Source: Bacteroidales bacterium
GTDB lineage: Bacteria > Bacteroidota > Bacteroidia > Bacteroidales > UBA932
DNA length: 34,145 bases
NCBI GenBank assembly: GCA_022653735.1
Contig: JALCSU010000024.1
Span: 1-34,145 of the forward strand
Direction: 5' to 3'
In this document: one piece after another, positions 17,858 to 25,371 of the stretch
Layout of the letters: each line of letters begins with the position of its first letter
Numbering within the stretch: the stretch's first letter is position 1
Notes under the pieces: generated by a model
What the model was told of the DNA's origin: nothing
Databases searched by the model: none
The model's input: the letters and a program-made list of their open reading frames with translations, nothing else
Made by a program: the position numbers and the translations under genes

Positions 17858-18525
17858 CTATGACTGAAATTTTTAACGAATTCTATGCCCATTTAGAGGG
17901 CATTCTATCGAAATGTGGTAACAATAACGATCGTATAGCGGAACTTGACAAGTGCTTCATGAAAATAGCGCAGCATGTTTTCAACGGTCATTTTAATGTG
18001 AATGGTGAATATGAGATTCAACCATTAGATATCGAGTTCTATTTCCATCAAGAAGAGGGACCTGTCAAGGAACCTCAGATGTATCACAAGGGAGATCTGC
18101 CTTACTTTCCCATATTCACACTTTGCCCAAATAAGTCAGGTGTTGATGTTACGTTCGAAAATGAGAAGCAGAAGATCAGAGCTTCATTCCTAATTAGAGG
18201 ATATGAATATAAATATGTCGGGAAAGAGCCGATATCAATCGAAGAGAAAGAATACATTAATACTAAGAAGAGAAACTTGTTAAGGCTGGATACGGATGGC
18301 TATATCGTAGAAGATTTTAGACCTCAGTATCTGTGGGAGGACTTATTTGGCAATGCATCAATAGAGAAGGGTCTTGTGATAAAATGGGAAGAGAATTCTG
18401 ATCATTATGAGTTTAAGATTAAAGCATCAGAGAGACTGAATATAAAAGCTATTGAGGGCGAAAATTGTCGCAAGTGGCGATTCACAAATGATTCTTATCT
18501 GAGAAGAAAATTTGAATTAAAGTAA
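17854..18525 (+). CDS. Hypothetical protein next to a deiminase-family gene
   Basis: The protein has 223 residues with no signal peptide or membrane segment, so it is probably cytoplasmic. The start is fixed by the ATGA overlap with the preceding ORF; a second ATG lies two codons on. The middle part reads LDIEFYFHQEEG ... NKSGVDVTFENE ... ASFLIRGYEY. It recalls a group of Bacteroidota proteins with an SGxDxTF...LIRG pattern and unknown function. That resemblance is from memory and is weak. The C-terminal third is charged and mixed helix/strand. The deiminase-family gene begins 11 bases after the stop, so the two are probably co-expressed. Confidence 0.75.
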   Translation: MTMTEIFNEFYAHLEGILSKCGNNNDRIAELDKCFMKIAQHVFNGHFNVNGEYEIQPLDIEFYFHQEEGPVKEPQMYHKGDLPYFPIFTLCPNKSGVDVTFENEKQKIRASFLIRGYEYKYVGKEPISIEEKEYINTKKRNLLRLDTDGYIVEDFRPQYLWEDLFGNASIEKGLVIKWEENSDHYEFKIKASERLNIKAIEGENCRKWRFTNDSYLRRKFELK

Positions 18526-18536
18526 ATAGACGATAT

Positions 18537-19367
18537 ATGGAAGCAAATAATTGTGCTTATTTCTCATCCCTCTTGAAGACTGACTACCCGAAAATTTATA
18601 GTGCTATCGTCGATGTGCTTGACCGCCACTCTATCAAGCATGGTCTGCTGAAGAATACGAGGGATTATTGGTGCAGAGACTACATGCCAGTGCAGTCGCG
18701 AATTCATGAGTTCATTCAGTTTGTTTATCATCCCGACTATTTAGAGAAACAACGGGAATATGAGACCGACTCCACAACAGTATTAGAAAATGCACAAGCT
18801 TTCACAGGCATAGCTCCCACCCCAACACATCTGATTGCCGACGGTGGGAACTTCACATTTTGCGAGTCACGCGAGGGAAAACCGGTTATTGTGATGACAG
18901 AGAAAATCTTTTCAGAAAATCCATCCTGTAGTCGTGAAGAAGTAATCTCGGAATTGCGATCCCTGTTCCACCAATCAGAGATTTTGTTCCTGCCTTGGGA
19001 CAGAACGGACAAATGCGGTCACACAGATGGCATCCTGCATTATATTGGGGATGGGAAGATACTAGTCAATCTTAATGTCTATTCTAATCAAATTGCAATT
19101 CAGATGAGAGAACGGCTCGAAAGTAAGTTCGATATAGTTGATTTGCAAATTAGTGATTTCCATAAATACAGTTGGGCATATATCAATCTATTGGAAGCTG
19201 GCGATGTGATAATCGTTCCAGGTATGGGGCTACCCACCGATCAGGAAGCACAAAACCAAATTAAGGGCTTGTTCCTCAATCACGATGTCTATCAGATCAA
19301 CATCTTTAATATAGTCAAAAAGTGGGGAGGCGCCCTCAACTGCCTGTCATGGACAATAAGAAGGTAA
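18537..19367 (+). CDS. Agmatine deiminase / peptidyl-arginine deiminase family protein (short form)
   Basis: This 276-residue enzyme belongs to the guanidino-group-modifying superfamily (PAD_porph/agmatine deiminase), about 60-90 residues shorter than usual members. The family motifs appear in order: TRDYWCRDYMPV (41-52, the substrate-binding W-R-D region), ADGGNF (101-106), CGHTDG (160-165, catalytic His162 and Asp164), and GGALNCLSW (264-272, nucleophile Cys269). All catalytic residues are therefore present. The usual GGGNIE and GGGNIHC motifs are altered, so the substrate may differ from agmatine. There is no signal peptide, unlike secreted arginine deiminases. It lies in a small operon divergent from the helicase/methyltransferase genes, not near polyamine genes. 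A link to defence is possible but unproven. Confidence 0.85.
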   Translation: MEANNCAYFSSLLKTDYPKIYSAIVDVLDRHSIKHGLLKNTRDYWCRDYMPVQSRIHEFIQFVYHPDYLEKQREYETDSTTVLENAQAFTGIAPTPTHLIADGGNFTFCESREGKPVIVMTEKIFSENPSCSREEVISELRSLFHQSEILFLPWDRTDKCGHTDGILHYIGDGKILVNLNVYSNQIAIQMRERLESKFDIVDLQISDFHKYSWAYINLLEAGDVIIVPGMGLPTDQEAQNQIKGLFLNHDVYQINIFNIVKKWGGALNCLSWTIRR

Positions 19368-19632
19368 AAACGGAGTTGCTATTTGTACGGTTTCATTTTT
19401 CTCCTTGTTCATCTTCATTTTTACTTCAAATATAACTTTCTATGGCTTGTGGGTCGTTGATGAGCGAAGCTTGGTACCCCCATCGCGGCCGCTTGCCGAC
19501 AAAATTGGCAAGGAAGAAAATCCACTTAAGTCTAAGAACATAAGTCTTCAGCCTTTCCTTTTGTCCCCAGAAAGTCTTTTCAGACGGTTAAAGAAGTGTT
19601 ATCAGTGACATGGTTTTAGCTGAATGATAATG
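19368..19632. other. Intergenic region without a recognised gene
   Basis: No gene is supported. The stretch contains a CTTGCC/GGCAAG hairpin near 19491-19511 that could end the deiminase operon. A -7-like TATATTTG on the minus strand (19434-19427) has no gene behind it. Confidence 0.4.
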
Positions 19633-19914
19633 TCAGTCCTTTTTGTCAAGAATATCCCCTAACTGCGGATGCCGCTCATACCAGACGGAAGCGAATGAGC
19701 AGACTGGCTTTACTTTGAGTCCCTTGCTGACTGCATAGTCGTTGGCGGCACTAACAAGCGTACCGCCAATGCCCATTCCCTTCTTGAAGGCATAGGTGTG
19801 GTCAATACTCATGACGTTCCCGTCAAATGAGAATTCCAATCGGCCAACAAGTTCCTCACCATCTAAGGCAAGCACCTTGCCGCCAGTATTCGTTGTCTCA
19901 ATCTTTGTTTCCAT
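19633..19914 (-). CDS. Small GNAT-family N-acetyltransferase (YjdJ type)
   Basis: This 93-residue protein from the ATG at 19914 matches the short GNAT-like family with about 90 residues. It has EELVGRLEF, the acetyl-CoA-binding segment KKGMGIGGTLVSAANDYA, and the end VCSFASVWYERHPQ (family pattern CSYxxxWxxxHPE). An upstream in-frame TTG at 19998 would add 28 unconserved residues and is rejected. The substrate is unknown. A TACCTTTG -7-like box lies only 8 bases upstream of the ATG, which would make the mRNA nearly leaderless; a -33 element is missing, so that promoter is doubtful. The gene stands alone between two unrelated modules. Confidence 0.85.
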   Translation of the reverse strand: METKIETTNTGGKVLALDGEELVGRLEFSFDGNVMSIDHTYAFKKGMGIGGTLVSAANDYAVSKGLKVKPVCSFASVWYERHPQLGDILDKKD

Positions 19915-20027
19915 ATCGTTCACAAAGGTACGACTTTTCCTCGACAATTCTGTTGTGTAGCGTTGCATAACATTATTATATAATAGGTTATGCTTCAAAC
20001 ATTGCGTAAGCCCACCTTCTCACAGGA

Positions 20028-20948
20028 CTACGCCTCACCCAACTTCCCACCCATCTGTGCGACTAAAGGCCGTGTAAGCTTATCCAGCCTCCAATTCTTG
20101 CCTTGAGCCAGTATGATGGGCTTCTTTCCTTTTTGAACAACATACACATTTCCGTTGTCGTCGTAGCAGATATTTCCATGAGTGAGCTCCCAATAACCGG
20201 GATGCGGATAGATAATCGGTCTTATTCTCCTAAGAAACTCTATCTGCTCAGCGGAGAGCTGATCCATCATCCGCAAGTAGTCTATGAACTGCTGCAGCGA
20301 GGCGATGCTGTCCTCCTCAAAAGCTGTCGAGAGAATATCAAAATCCCCGAAGTCTCGGATCTGAATGCTGTACCCGCTCTGCCGCAGCACGTCAAGCCCA
20401 TAGCCGTTGATGAACATCCAGCTCACCGGTCCGGAGGTCGCATTGACATGCCCCGTCTGCCATCCGAAGACCTCGAAGAGCCGGTCGGCATCCTGCCCGA
20501 TGGCCGCCCATCGCCTGGCATTCGGCTTGCTGCAAGGGAAAACGACGATATGCACGTCCTCCTTGCGCTGGGTAGCCTTGAGCAGAATGTCCACGAGCTC
20601 GCGGTTCCATTTCTCCACCTCCGTCCACTTCAGAGGATTGAAGCTCAGCTTCCATCTGATGAAGACATCGAGAATCTTGTCATTGGCACCCTCAGCGTAA
20701 TCGTCGAGAATACCGAGCTGATTGTCCTTATGGGCAGTGCCGTCTATGTCAGTGAACGACAGGCCATAGTCCTTCAACAGCTTTCGCCACTGCTTGAACT
20801 CCTCCACGCTCTTCACCGACAGCAGGGCATCGTAAGCCTTCTTCAGCTCCTTGTAATTGAAGCACTCCGGGTTCTCGTCGTAGAATTCCAGAATTTCGAT
20901 GAACTGCATTCTGAGCAGGTTCACCCACGTCATGTTAAGTGTTTCCAT
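20028..20948 (-). CDS. Hypothetical protein of a mobile-element cluster
   Basis: The protein has 306 residues, with no signal peptide, membrane segment or recognisable domain. The N-terminal third is helical (MTWVNLLRMQFIEILEFYDENPECFNYKELKKAYDALL split over two helices). The middle has a distinctive VVFPCSKPNARRWAAIGQDADRLFEVFGWQTG segment with possible nucleotide-binding character. The C-terminus ends in a short basic region (WRLDKLTRPLVAQMGGKLGEA). It is the last gene of a leftward group that contains a broken lipoprotein, an HU protein and a zinc-ribbon protein, a set that looks like part of a conjugative or mobilizable element. A long ORF on the opposite strand is a shadow. Confidence 0.75.
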   Translation of the reverse strand: METLNMTWVNLLRMQFIEILEFYDENPECFNYKELKKAYDALLSVKSVEEFKQWRKLLKDYGLSFTDIDGTAHKDNQLGILDDYAEGANDKILDVFIRWKLSFNPLKWTEVEKWNRELVDILLKATQRKEDVHIVVFPCSKPNARRWAAIGQDADRLFEVFGWQTGHVNATSGPVSWMFINGYGLDVLRQSGYSIQIRDFGDFDILSTAFEEDSIASLQQFIDYLRMMDQLSAEQIEFLRRIRPIIYPHPGYWELTHGNICYDDNGNVYVVQKGKKPIILAQGKNWRLDKLTRPLVAQMGGKLGEA

Positions 20949-20996
20949 AGTAGTGTCTGATTAGTTGGTATGACTGATGGTTGATTGGTTTACGGT

Positions 20997-21495
20997 TCAT
21001 GGTATCGGCAACTCAAAGGATTTGTACACCTGCCTTCCCTCCTTGTCAATGAAGCACCACCGCTCCGAGCGGTACGGCAGTCCGGCAGCATCGACACACT
21101 GATAGTCAATCTTCACCTTCCATCCGCTGAACTCACTCTTCTTGTCACCCTGCATGATGAGCGAGCGGATTTCTGCCATGCTTCGCATCTGACGCTCCGC
21201 AAGGCTGACGACATAGTGGTCGGCAGGATTGAAGCGGCTCATGTTGTCTGTCCGCTTCATGATGGTGTCCGTGACCACCTGCATCGTTTTTGAACATACC
21301 CTTCACCTCGTCCTTCGTGAAGTAACCAGCCCCGAATGCCGAGTCCGGCTCCGAGACGGCAAGCACACGCAGCTGCTTGGGATAGTCCACGCTGAGCTCT
21401 AGGTTCTCCTTTGCCAGCCGTTTCATCTTCTCACTGGAGTTGCCGCACGACATCAGCAGTGCGGCACCCATCAATAGCAATAATGACTTCTTCAT
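20997..21495 (-). pseudogene. Lipoprotein gene with a one-base frameshift
   Basis: The first part, from the ATG at 21495, encodes a lipoprotein signal (MKKSLLLLMGAALLMSC, Cys17) and continues to KDEVKGMFK. The second part, in the +1 frame, begins KTMQVVTDTIMKRTDNMSRFNPADHYVVS and ends ELPIP at 20997. The switch falls in a run of five T on the + strand (21287-21291). Removing one base would restore one protein of about 166 residues. The gene is probably inactivated or carries an assembly error; a programmed frameshift is less likely because the heptamer does not fit the A-AAA-AAC form. The stop lies 48 bases before the 306-residue gene, and the HU gene ends just upstream. Confidence 0.65.
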
Positions 21496-21505
21496 ATTCA
21501 ATCGG

Positions 21506-21790
21506 TTATCGTCTATACTTGAAGTTGTAGTTGGTCACGTTGCCGAAGGCCTTGAACTTCACCTTCTTCGTTGGAGACGCGATGAACTCCTCACCCGTCT
21601 GCGGATTGCGGCAGACACGCTCGCCGCGTTCCCTCACATAGAACTTCCCGAAATCAGGGATGATGACCTCCCCGTCCTCACGAAGAATGTCAGAAACGGC
21701 ACAGAGAAAGGCATCGACCGCTTTCTCCACTTCCTTGATGGAAAGGCCGGTCTCCAAGGCCGCCTTTCTCAGCAGTTTCTTCTTGTTCAT
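21506..21790 (-). CDS. HU/IHF-family DNA-binding protein
   Basis: This is a small histone-like protein of 94 residues from the ATG at 21790 (an in-frame ATG at 21799 would add three). The family features are clear: the helical N-terminus KKKLLRKAALETGLSIKEVEKAVDAFL, the conserved IPDFGKFYVRERGERVCRNPQTGEEF split across the beta saddle, and a basic end KVKFKAFG. It bends DNA and would compact or organise the mobile element, or assist recombination. It is one of several HU copies that Bacteroidota mobile elements carry, so it is probably not the chromosomal hup gene. Confidence 0.9.
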   Translation of the reverse strand: MNKKKLLRKAALETGLSIKEVEKAVDAFLCAVSDILREDGEVIIPDFGKFYVRERGERVCRNPQTGEEFIASPTKKVKFKAFGNVTNYNFKYRR

Positions 21791-21839
21791 AGTACTCATG
21801 TTATTGGTTAGAATGGTTTGTAATCAGTTGAATGAATTC

Positions 21840-22280
21840 TCAGTTGTAGAGGTTGTAGTCAGCTACGATCCGCTTGTGGTCATCAGACAATCGCAGGTAA
21901 GCCTTTGACAGTGAGCCCTTGTCATCTATGAGCATCACCTCATTTCTTGTGATACCATCAGTAAGCAGTTCCCGCAGCTCGTCCAGCGTCACTTCATGCC
22001 CACGGATATGCCGCCGGAGTGTAAGGTGGTACGGCTCGCCAAGCTTCTCATGGCAGGAGCAGTTGAATGCCACCGGACTGACCAGTACGTCCTCGCCGCA
22101 GACAGGACACTTGCCGACAACCGACGACAGCGACATTCCATAGACATCACTCTCCATCAATACCGCCGAGAAGATACGTCCCTGCGAGTTGAAGCAGCCA
22201 TCGAGCACCATCGGATGCCCGTCAAGATAAGCCTCTATCTCATGCGGCAGGATGAAGCGGTGGCGCCGTTGCAGTGCCAT
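21840..22280 (-). CDS. Zinc-ribbon protein resembling a topoisomerase C-terminal repeat
   Basis: The ATG at 22280 gives 146 residues; a longer reading to 22364 overlaps foreign sequence and is not supported. Residues 1-50 (FILPHEIEAYLDGHPMVLDGCF) are followed by a four-cysteine zinc ribbon with Cys58, Cys61, Cys74 and Cys76 (KCPVCGEDVLVSPVAFNCSC). The segment EVTLDELRELLTDG follows, in the manner of C-terminal repeats of type IA topoisomerases in Bacteroidota conjugative elements. No toprim or catalytic domain is present. It may be a stand-alone ssDNA-binding accessory protein or the remainder of a truncated topoisomerase. The HU gene follows 49 bases downstream. Confidence 0.65.
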   Translation of the reverse strand: MALQRRHRFILPHEIEAYLDGHPMVLDGCFNSQGRIFSAVLMESDVYGMSLSSVVGKCPVCGEDVLVSPVAFNCSCHEKLGEPYHLTLRRHIRGHEVTLDELRELLTDGITRNEVMLIDDKGSLSKAYLRLSDDHKRIVADYNLYN

Positions 22281-22345
22281 TTGCAGGGCTCGGCCTTGGC
22301 TACCTCGACCGCGCTTGGAAGGAATACAAGAACAGCAACCTCTAA
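22256..22345 (+). pseudogene. Remnant of a + strand gene (C-terminal 29 codons)
   Basis: The open frame between a TGA at 22253 and the TAA at 22343 reads AVPFAGLGLGYLDRAWKEYKNSNL. It looks like a Gly-rich membrane segment with a charged tail, in other words a gene end. Its 5' part has been replaced by the start of the zinc-ribbon gene on the other strand, which suggests a recombination junction near 22255-22280. Confidence 0.35.
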
Positions 22346-22357
22346 AAACCGAATACC

Positions 22358-22627
22358 ATGACACGAGAGCAAGTATTGAGAATCGCCATCAACATCTACC
22401 GCAGCAAATTGGGCCAGCTCCCGGAGAGCGCCTGCATCGAAGAGTATAACGAAAGGGCACAGACTGCCTCCGTTCGTCTGGAGTACATCTCCGACCTGAT
22501 CGAGCCGGCCATCGTTGAGATCAACCTCAAACGCAACAAGGTCCGCCTCATCTTCACCCGCTGCGAGGACGCAGCCAACCTGTATGACTTTAACTCAAGA
22601 TTCAACGACAATGTCAAGACACTTTAA
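22358..22627 (+). CDS. Small hypothetical protein of a mobile element
   Basis: The protein has 89 residues, mostly helix then strand (MTREQVLRIAINIYRSKLGQLP ... VRLEYISDLIEPAIVEINLKRNKVRLIF). It has no signal or metal motif and no recognised family. It begins 12 bases after the gene remnant and overlaps the next small gene by 17 bases. This indicates translational coupling, and the tight packing is typical of conjugative or mobilizable element modules. Confidence 0.6.
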   Translation: MTREQVLRIAINIYRSKLGQLPESACIEEYNERAQTASVRLEYISDLIEPAIVEINLKRNKVRLIFTRCEDAANLYDFNSRFNDNVKTL

Positions 22628-22772
22628 GATCATCACCAAGGAGGTGGGCAGGGAGCATCCCATCGAGACCGAGTTCTCCGGCGATGTGGATCGCGCCTAC
22701 ATCATCAAGTTCTTCGGTCTGCGCGAGCCGGACGTGGAGTGGTTCCGCATCGAGGAGCTCCAGAAGGACTGA
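22611..22772 (+). CDS. Small hypothetical protein of a mobile element
   Basis: This 53-residue protein starts at the ATG at 22611, inside the end of the preceding gene in another frame. It reads MSRHFKIITKEVGREHP and ends PDVEWFRIEELQKD. The strand/acidic-helix composition and small size fit an accessory or regulatory protein, but no family is recognised. A bidirectional hairpin follows, separating it from a convergent lipoprotein gene. Confidence 0.55.
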   Translation: MSRHFKIITKEVGREHPIETEFSGDVDRAYIIKFFGLREPDVEWFRIEELQKD

Positions 22773-22796
22773 CGCCGGGAGCCCCGGAAAACGACA

Positions 22797-22818
22797 AGAG
22801 CCGCACTGCTGCGGCTCT
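22797..22818. terminator. Hairpin between convergent genes
   Basis: The perfect 9-bp stem AGAGCCGCA/TGCGGCTCT has a CTGC loop. It is placed between the + strand gene ending at 22772 and the minus strand gene ending at 22838. There is no strong T-run on either side, so it may be a weak bidirectional terminator. Confidence 0.5.
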
Positions 22819-22837
22819 CGGTGGTTATCAATGTACG

Positions 22838-23896
22838 TTATAACTCAAACGGTAAATTATTCATTTCGTCTCCCTCATCAACAAGGTTAACAGAAATACC
22901 TCCATTTGCTATAGCATCACTAAGAGAAAATGTTAGAGAGTAGTTTGTGTTTCGTTGAAATTTAAAATCAAAACGGTAATACAGGATTATATCCTTGGAT
23001 TCACCATCTGAATACCTAATATAGACTTGATTTTCACCAAAGTTGGTGATATCATACTCATACTGTTTAATTTCCTCTTCGGAAGCTTCAATGATGTTAA
23101 TCGGAAATTCGCCTTTACCTATATATGGCATAGTCGGACTTTCAAATACAGCTTTTAATACTTGTTTATTCTGACCGGGTACGGCACTGACCGAGTATCT
23201 GTGAGCATCTTCACACATTCCATGTATGGTTACTGTACCTGAGGTAAAATCTTCAATGGTAATAGTGAAACCAACCATCTGCCGATACAAATCAACTACA
23301 ACATTATCGCTTGTATTTGGGTCAAACCTTGCGCAAACTCCTTGGTATCTTTCTATTGGACTCCATTCATTGTATCTTGCTTGGTATTGGGAATGATTTC
23401 TATCTTGAGCATCGTTTGTTCCAATACATAGGGCTGAATTACTGGAATAAACAATTTTATTAACTTCAGCATATCCATCTTCAACAGAATAACAAGGAAC
23501 CCCATAAACTCCTTCTCTGTATTTGTATAGAACATTCTTGCCATTTGGTATGCAGGCAACTTCAAATGCATAGTAATATCTTTTTGCGAGTTTGAAGACT
23601 GCCTTGCCTATATCGTCAAAAACACCATAGGCATAATTCGATACAGTTGAAAACTGACCATTGCTGTCAACTCTTCTTACATTTACGGCAAAAAGGTCAT
23701 TACTCGAACCGGCTTTGGAAAGAGGACTCGCAACAAATTCGCCTCCAATTCCCATAGAGACATATGTAGAGTCAGGAGAAATAGGATTAATAGGTATTGT
23801 TGGATCCTTTTCATTATCTTCCTCATTGATTTTCGCACATGAAGCAATTATAACACTGCCCAGAACAAAAGAAAAAAGAAACTTGATTACTTTCAT
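22838..23896 (-). CDS. Surface lipoprotein, possibly fimbrillin-like, with a poly-G promoter
   Basis: The ATG at 23896 gives 352 residues and a good lipoprotein signal (lipobox IASC, Cys20). A Pro-rich stretch follows (NEKDPTIPINPISPDS), as after many Bacteroidota lipidation sites. The body is beta-rich with NYAYGVFDDIGKAVFKL, YYYAFEVACIPNG and ERYQGVCARF ... VVVDLYRQMVGFTITIEDF. That order recalls fimbrillin or anchor-type lipoproteins, but I cannot assign a family firmly. The promoter spacer contains a run of 12 G, so expression may switch on and off by slippage. It stands alone between convergent mobile-element genes and an Abi gene. Confidence 0.7.
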   Translation of the reverse strand: MKVIKFLFSFVLGSVIIASCAKINEEDNEKDPTIPINPISPDSTYVSMGIGGEFVASPLSKAGSSNDLFAVNVRRVDSNGQFSTVSNYAYGVFDDIGKAVFKLAKRYYYAFEVACIPNGKNVLYKYREGVYGVPCYSVEDGYAEVNKIVYSSNSALCIGTNDAQDRNHSQYQARYNEWSPIERYQGVCARFDPNTSDNVVVDLYRQMVGFTITIEDFTSGTVTIHGMCEDAHRYSVSAVPGQNKQVLKAVFESPTMPYIGKGEFPINIIEASEEEIKQYEYDITNFGENQVYIRYSDGESKDIILYYRFDFKFQRNTNYSLTFSLSDAIANGGISVNLVDEGDEMNNLPFEL

Positions 23897-23915
23897 AATA
23901 GTACTATTATTTTGA

Positions 23916-23947
23916 AACAAATACCCCCCCCCCCCGACTTTTCCAAA
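23916..23947 (-). promoter_or_regulatory. Promoter with a 12-base G tract in its spacer
   Basis: On the minus strand TTTG (23947-23944) is followed by a spacer of 20 bases, of which 12 are G (C run at 23924-23935 on the + strand). Then comes TATTTGTT (23923-23916), an imperfect -7 box. Twenty bases is the optimal spacing seen at tRNA-Ser(UGA). Gain or loss of a G would change the spacing and thus promoter strength. Confidence 0.5.
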
Positions 23948-23995
23948 TTTATCTACTACAATTTGTTATAAGACCGAAACAGTATATAACGAAGC

Positions 23996-24027
23996 GAGGT
24001 CGTGCAGCGAATGCACGACCTCTTTTT
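23996..24027 (+). terminator. Strong rho-independent terminator, + strand
   Basis: The perfect 11-bp stem GAGGTCGTGCA/TGCACGACCTC (23996-24006 with 24012-24022, loop GCGAA) is followed by TTTTT. No + strand gene precedes it within 1.2 kb, so it terminates either an unrecognised short transcript or is a leftover of a lost gene. Confidence 0.7.
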
Positions 24028-24107
24028 CCCTTTTTATAGTGTTGGCATTGAGCATAAAGTCAATACCGGCGCTTTTACAACTACAAAGATATATAATATC
24101 TATGAAA

Positions 24108-25001
24108 TTACAAAATAATTTTTAATCCACTTACATCACGAAGAATCTCGGCAATCTTTGGGTACTTCGAATAGTCATTAATAAGTTTTTCAATGTCTTC
24201 TTTTAATTCATTGAATCTATTAACCGAAACTTGTTTCAACATGTACAAAACGACATGCAAAGCTCCGTTAAGATTCTGATTGGCACCTATCCCCTTAAAC
24301 ATAGCAGGGCCTTTACGAATAGACCTCTCTGGAGTAAAATCATAGAGCACATTGCTATGGGCACAAACATTTCGAACATTCTTAATCACCTCCATATAGT
24401 TATTAAAGGTGACCAACTGTTTGATGTTGAACTCTGCAGCAACTTGAGATTTTATAGTATCGTCCTTGATGGATTTGAACAAATGTAAAACCTCCCCGAT
24501 AGTCATAAACTCCATTGTTTTCCAAGCCGGAGCAAATACATCATTAATGTGATGACGATGATGCATTGCAATGACTGATATGTTCTTAGCAACAAGTTTA
24601 TCGTAAACGATAGTTTTGAACTCTTTTGCCTGCTTGGATTGAACTACAGATGGATCTGCGAACCAAGTAGGCTTGTCTGGATTTTGATTCGAAACCAAAT
24701 AAATAACTTTTGTCCTAAAAGCAATCTCAATCCTGCTTAATGCCTTAAGAAGATAATTCCTTAATTCGAAATCAAAATAATAGAGTTTGACTGCATCATC
24801 GAAGTTTGAACCTTGTTTAAATTGATGATTCCTATTATCCTTTTGAGGATACGTCAACTCAAAAGGGAACCAATAAAAGCCAAGCCGGAAATAACCAACA
24901 TCGAAGAGAACTTCTTTCGCTTTCTCTTCGTTGTTAATTACCATTCCTCTGCTACGCAGCAACTGTATTTGTTCGTCTATGCTAATAGCCTTTTGCCCCA
25001 T
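24108..25001 (-). CDS. Abi_2 (AbiD/AbiF) family abortive-infection protein
   Basis: The ATG at 25001 gives 297 residues, the usual size. The 64 extra codons of the longer open frame lie antisense to a phage gene fragment and are rejected. The family opening is present (SIDEQIQLLRSRGMVINNEEKAKEVL, VGYFRLGFYWFPFE), followed by LYYFDFELRNYLLKALSRIEIAFRTKV. Residues 210-215 read RNVCAH, an R-x4-H motif of HEPN ribonucleases, with further family residues (SNVLYDF) behind it. Members of this family stop phage infection by RNA cleavage or cell shutdown. A possible weak promoter is ATTG (25051-25048), 19 bases, TACTTTCG (25028-25021). It is a single gene with no antitoxin next to it. Confidence 0.87.
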   Translation of the reverse strand: MGQKAISIDEQIQLLRSRGMVINNEEKAKEVLFDVGYFRLGFYWFPFELTYPQKDNRNHQFKQGSNFDDAVKLYYFDFELRNYLLKALSRIEIAFRTKVIYLVSNQNPDKPTWFADPSVVQSKQAKEFKTIVYDKLVAKNISVIAMHHRHHINDVFAPAWKTMEFMTIGEVLHLFKSIKDDTIKSQVAAEFNIKQLVTFNNYMEVIKNVRNVCAHSNVLYDFTPERSIRKGPAMFKGIGANQNLNGALHVVLYMLKQVSVNRFNELKEDIEKLINDYSKYPKIAEILRDVSGLKIIL

Positions 25002-25143
25002 TTTCTTAAAGATTGATTTACGAAAGTACGAATTTCCCACGAGACCACAATGACTTATCATTCGTGATTTTACCTGTAAGAAACTTTCCGTTAAAAAGCG
25101 CCGTCCCCGTCTACCTTTACAACGTGGATCAAACGACAGCGGC

Positions 25144-25371
25144 ATGGCACATTTCGGACTCAGATATTTCGCACAGCTGCGCTCCAAGTACAAGGGCGTC
25201 TTCTGGCGCGTGGAGATCGCCGAGCGCGACTACAGCGGCCCCAGCGAGGAAATGGAGTTCGTCGGCGGCTCGCCCCTCTCTATCACGTGGGAGAACAGTG
25301 GCGATTGGCCGAATTTGCCCCCTAAGCAAACCGTGGGTAAATTCACTCCATGGCCAGTAGAAGCCCTTTAA
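25144..25371 (+). pseudogene. N-terminal fragment of a phage tail protein
   Basis: The open frame of 75 codons starts MAHFGLRYFAQLRSKYKGVFWRVEIAERDY and continues SGPSEEMEFVGGSPLSITWEN. This is the opening of large tail or host-specificity proteins of Bacteroidales prophages, which run to many hundreds of residues. Similarity ends near GD (about 25305), after which the sequence is unrelated and the frame closes at 25371. It is therefore a truncated remnant of a prophage. The judgement of family comes from pattern memory. It lies divergently, 142 bases upstream of the Abi start. Confidence 0.5.

Noticed and set aside
19405..19608. 67-codon + strand ORF after the deiminase gene
   Set aside because: Its composition is irregular and it lacks a start signal and family features.
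20103..20960. Long + strand ORF of 285 codons
   Set aside because: It lies entirely antisense to the 306-residue gene, has no start signal, and its low-complexity Leu/Val/Glu content is that of a shadow frame.
21287..21293. Programmed ribosomal frameshift in the lipoprotein gene
   Set aside because: The run has five A on the coding strand and not the six required for an A-AAA-AAC slip site, and a +1 shift is needed.
25002..25193. N-terminal extension of the Abi protein
   Set aside because: The 64 extra codons lack family similarity and are partly antisense to the phage tail fragment; the ATG at 25001 fits the family length.
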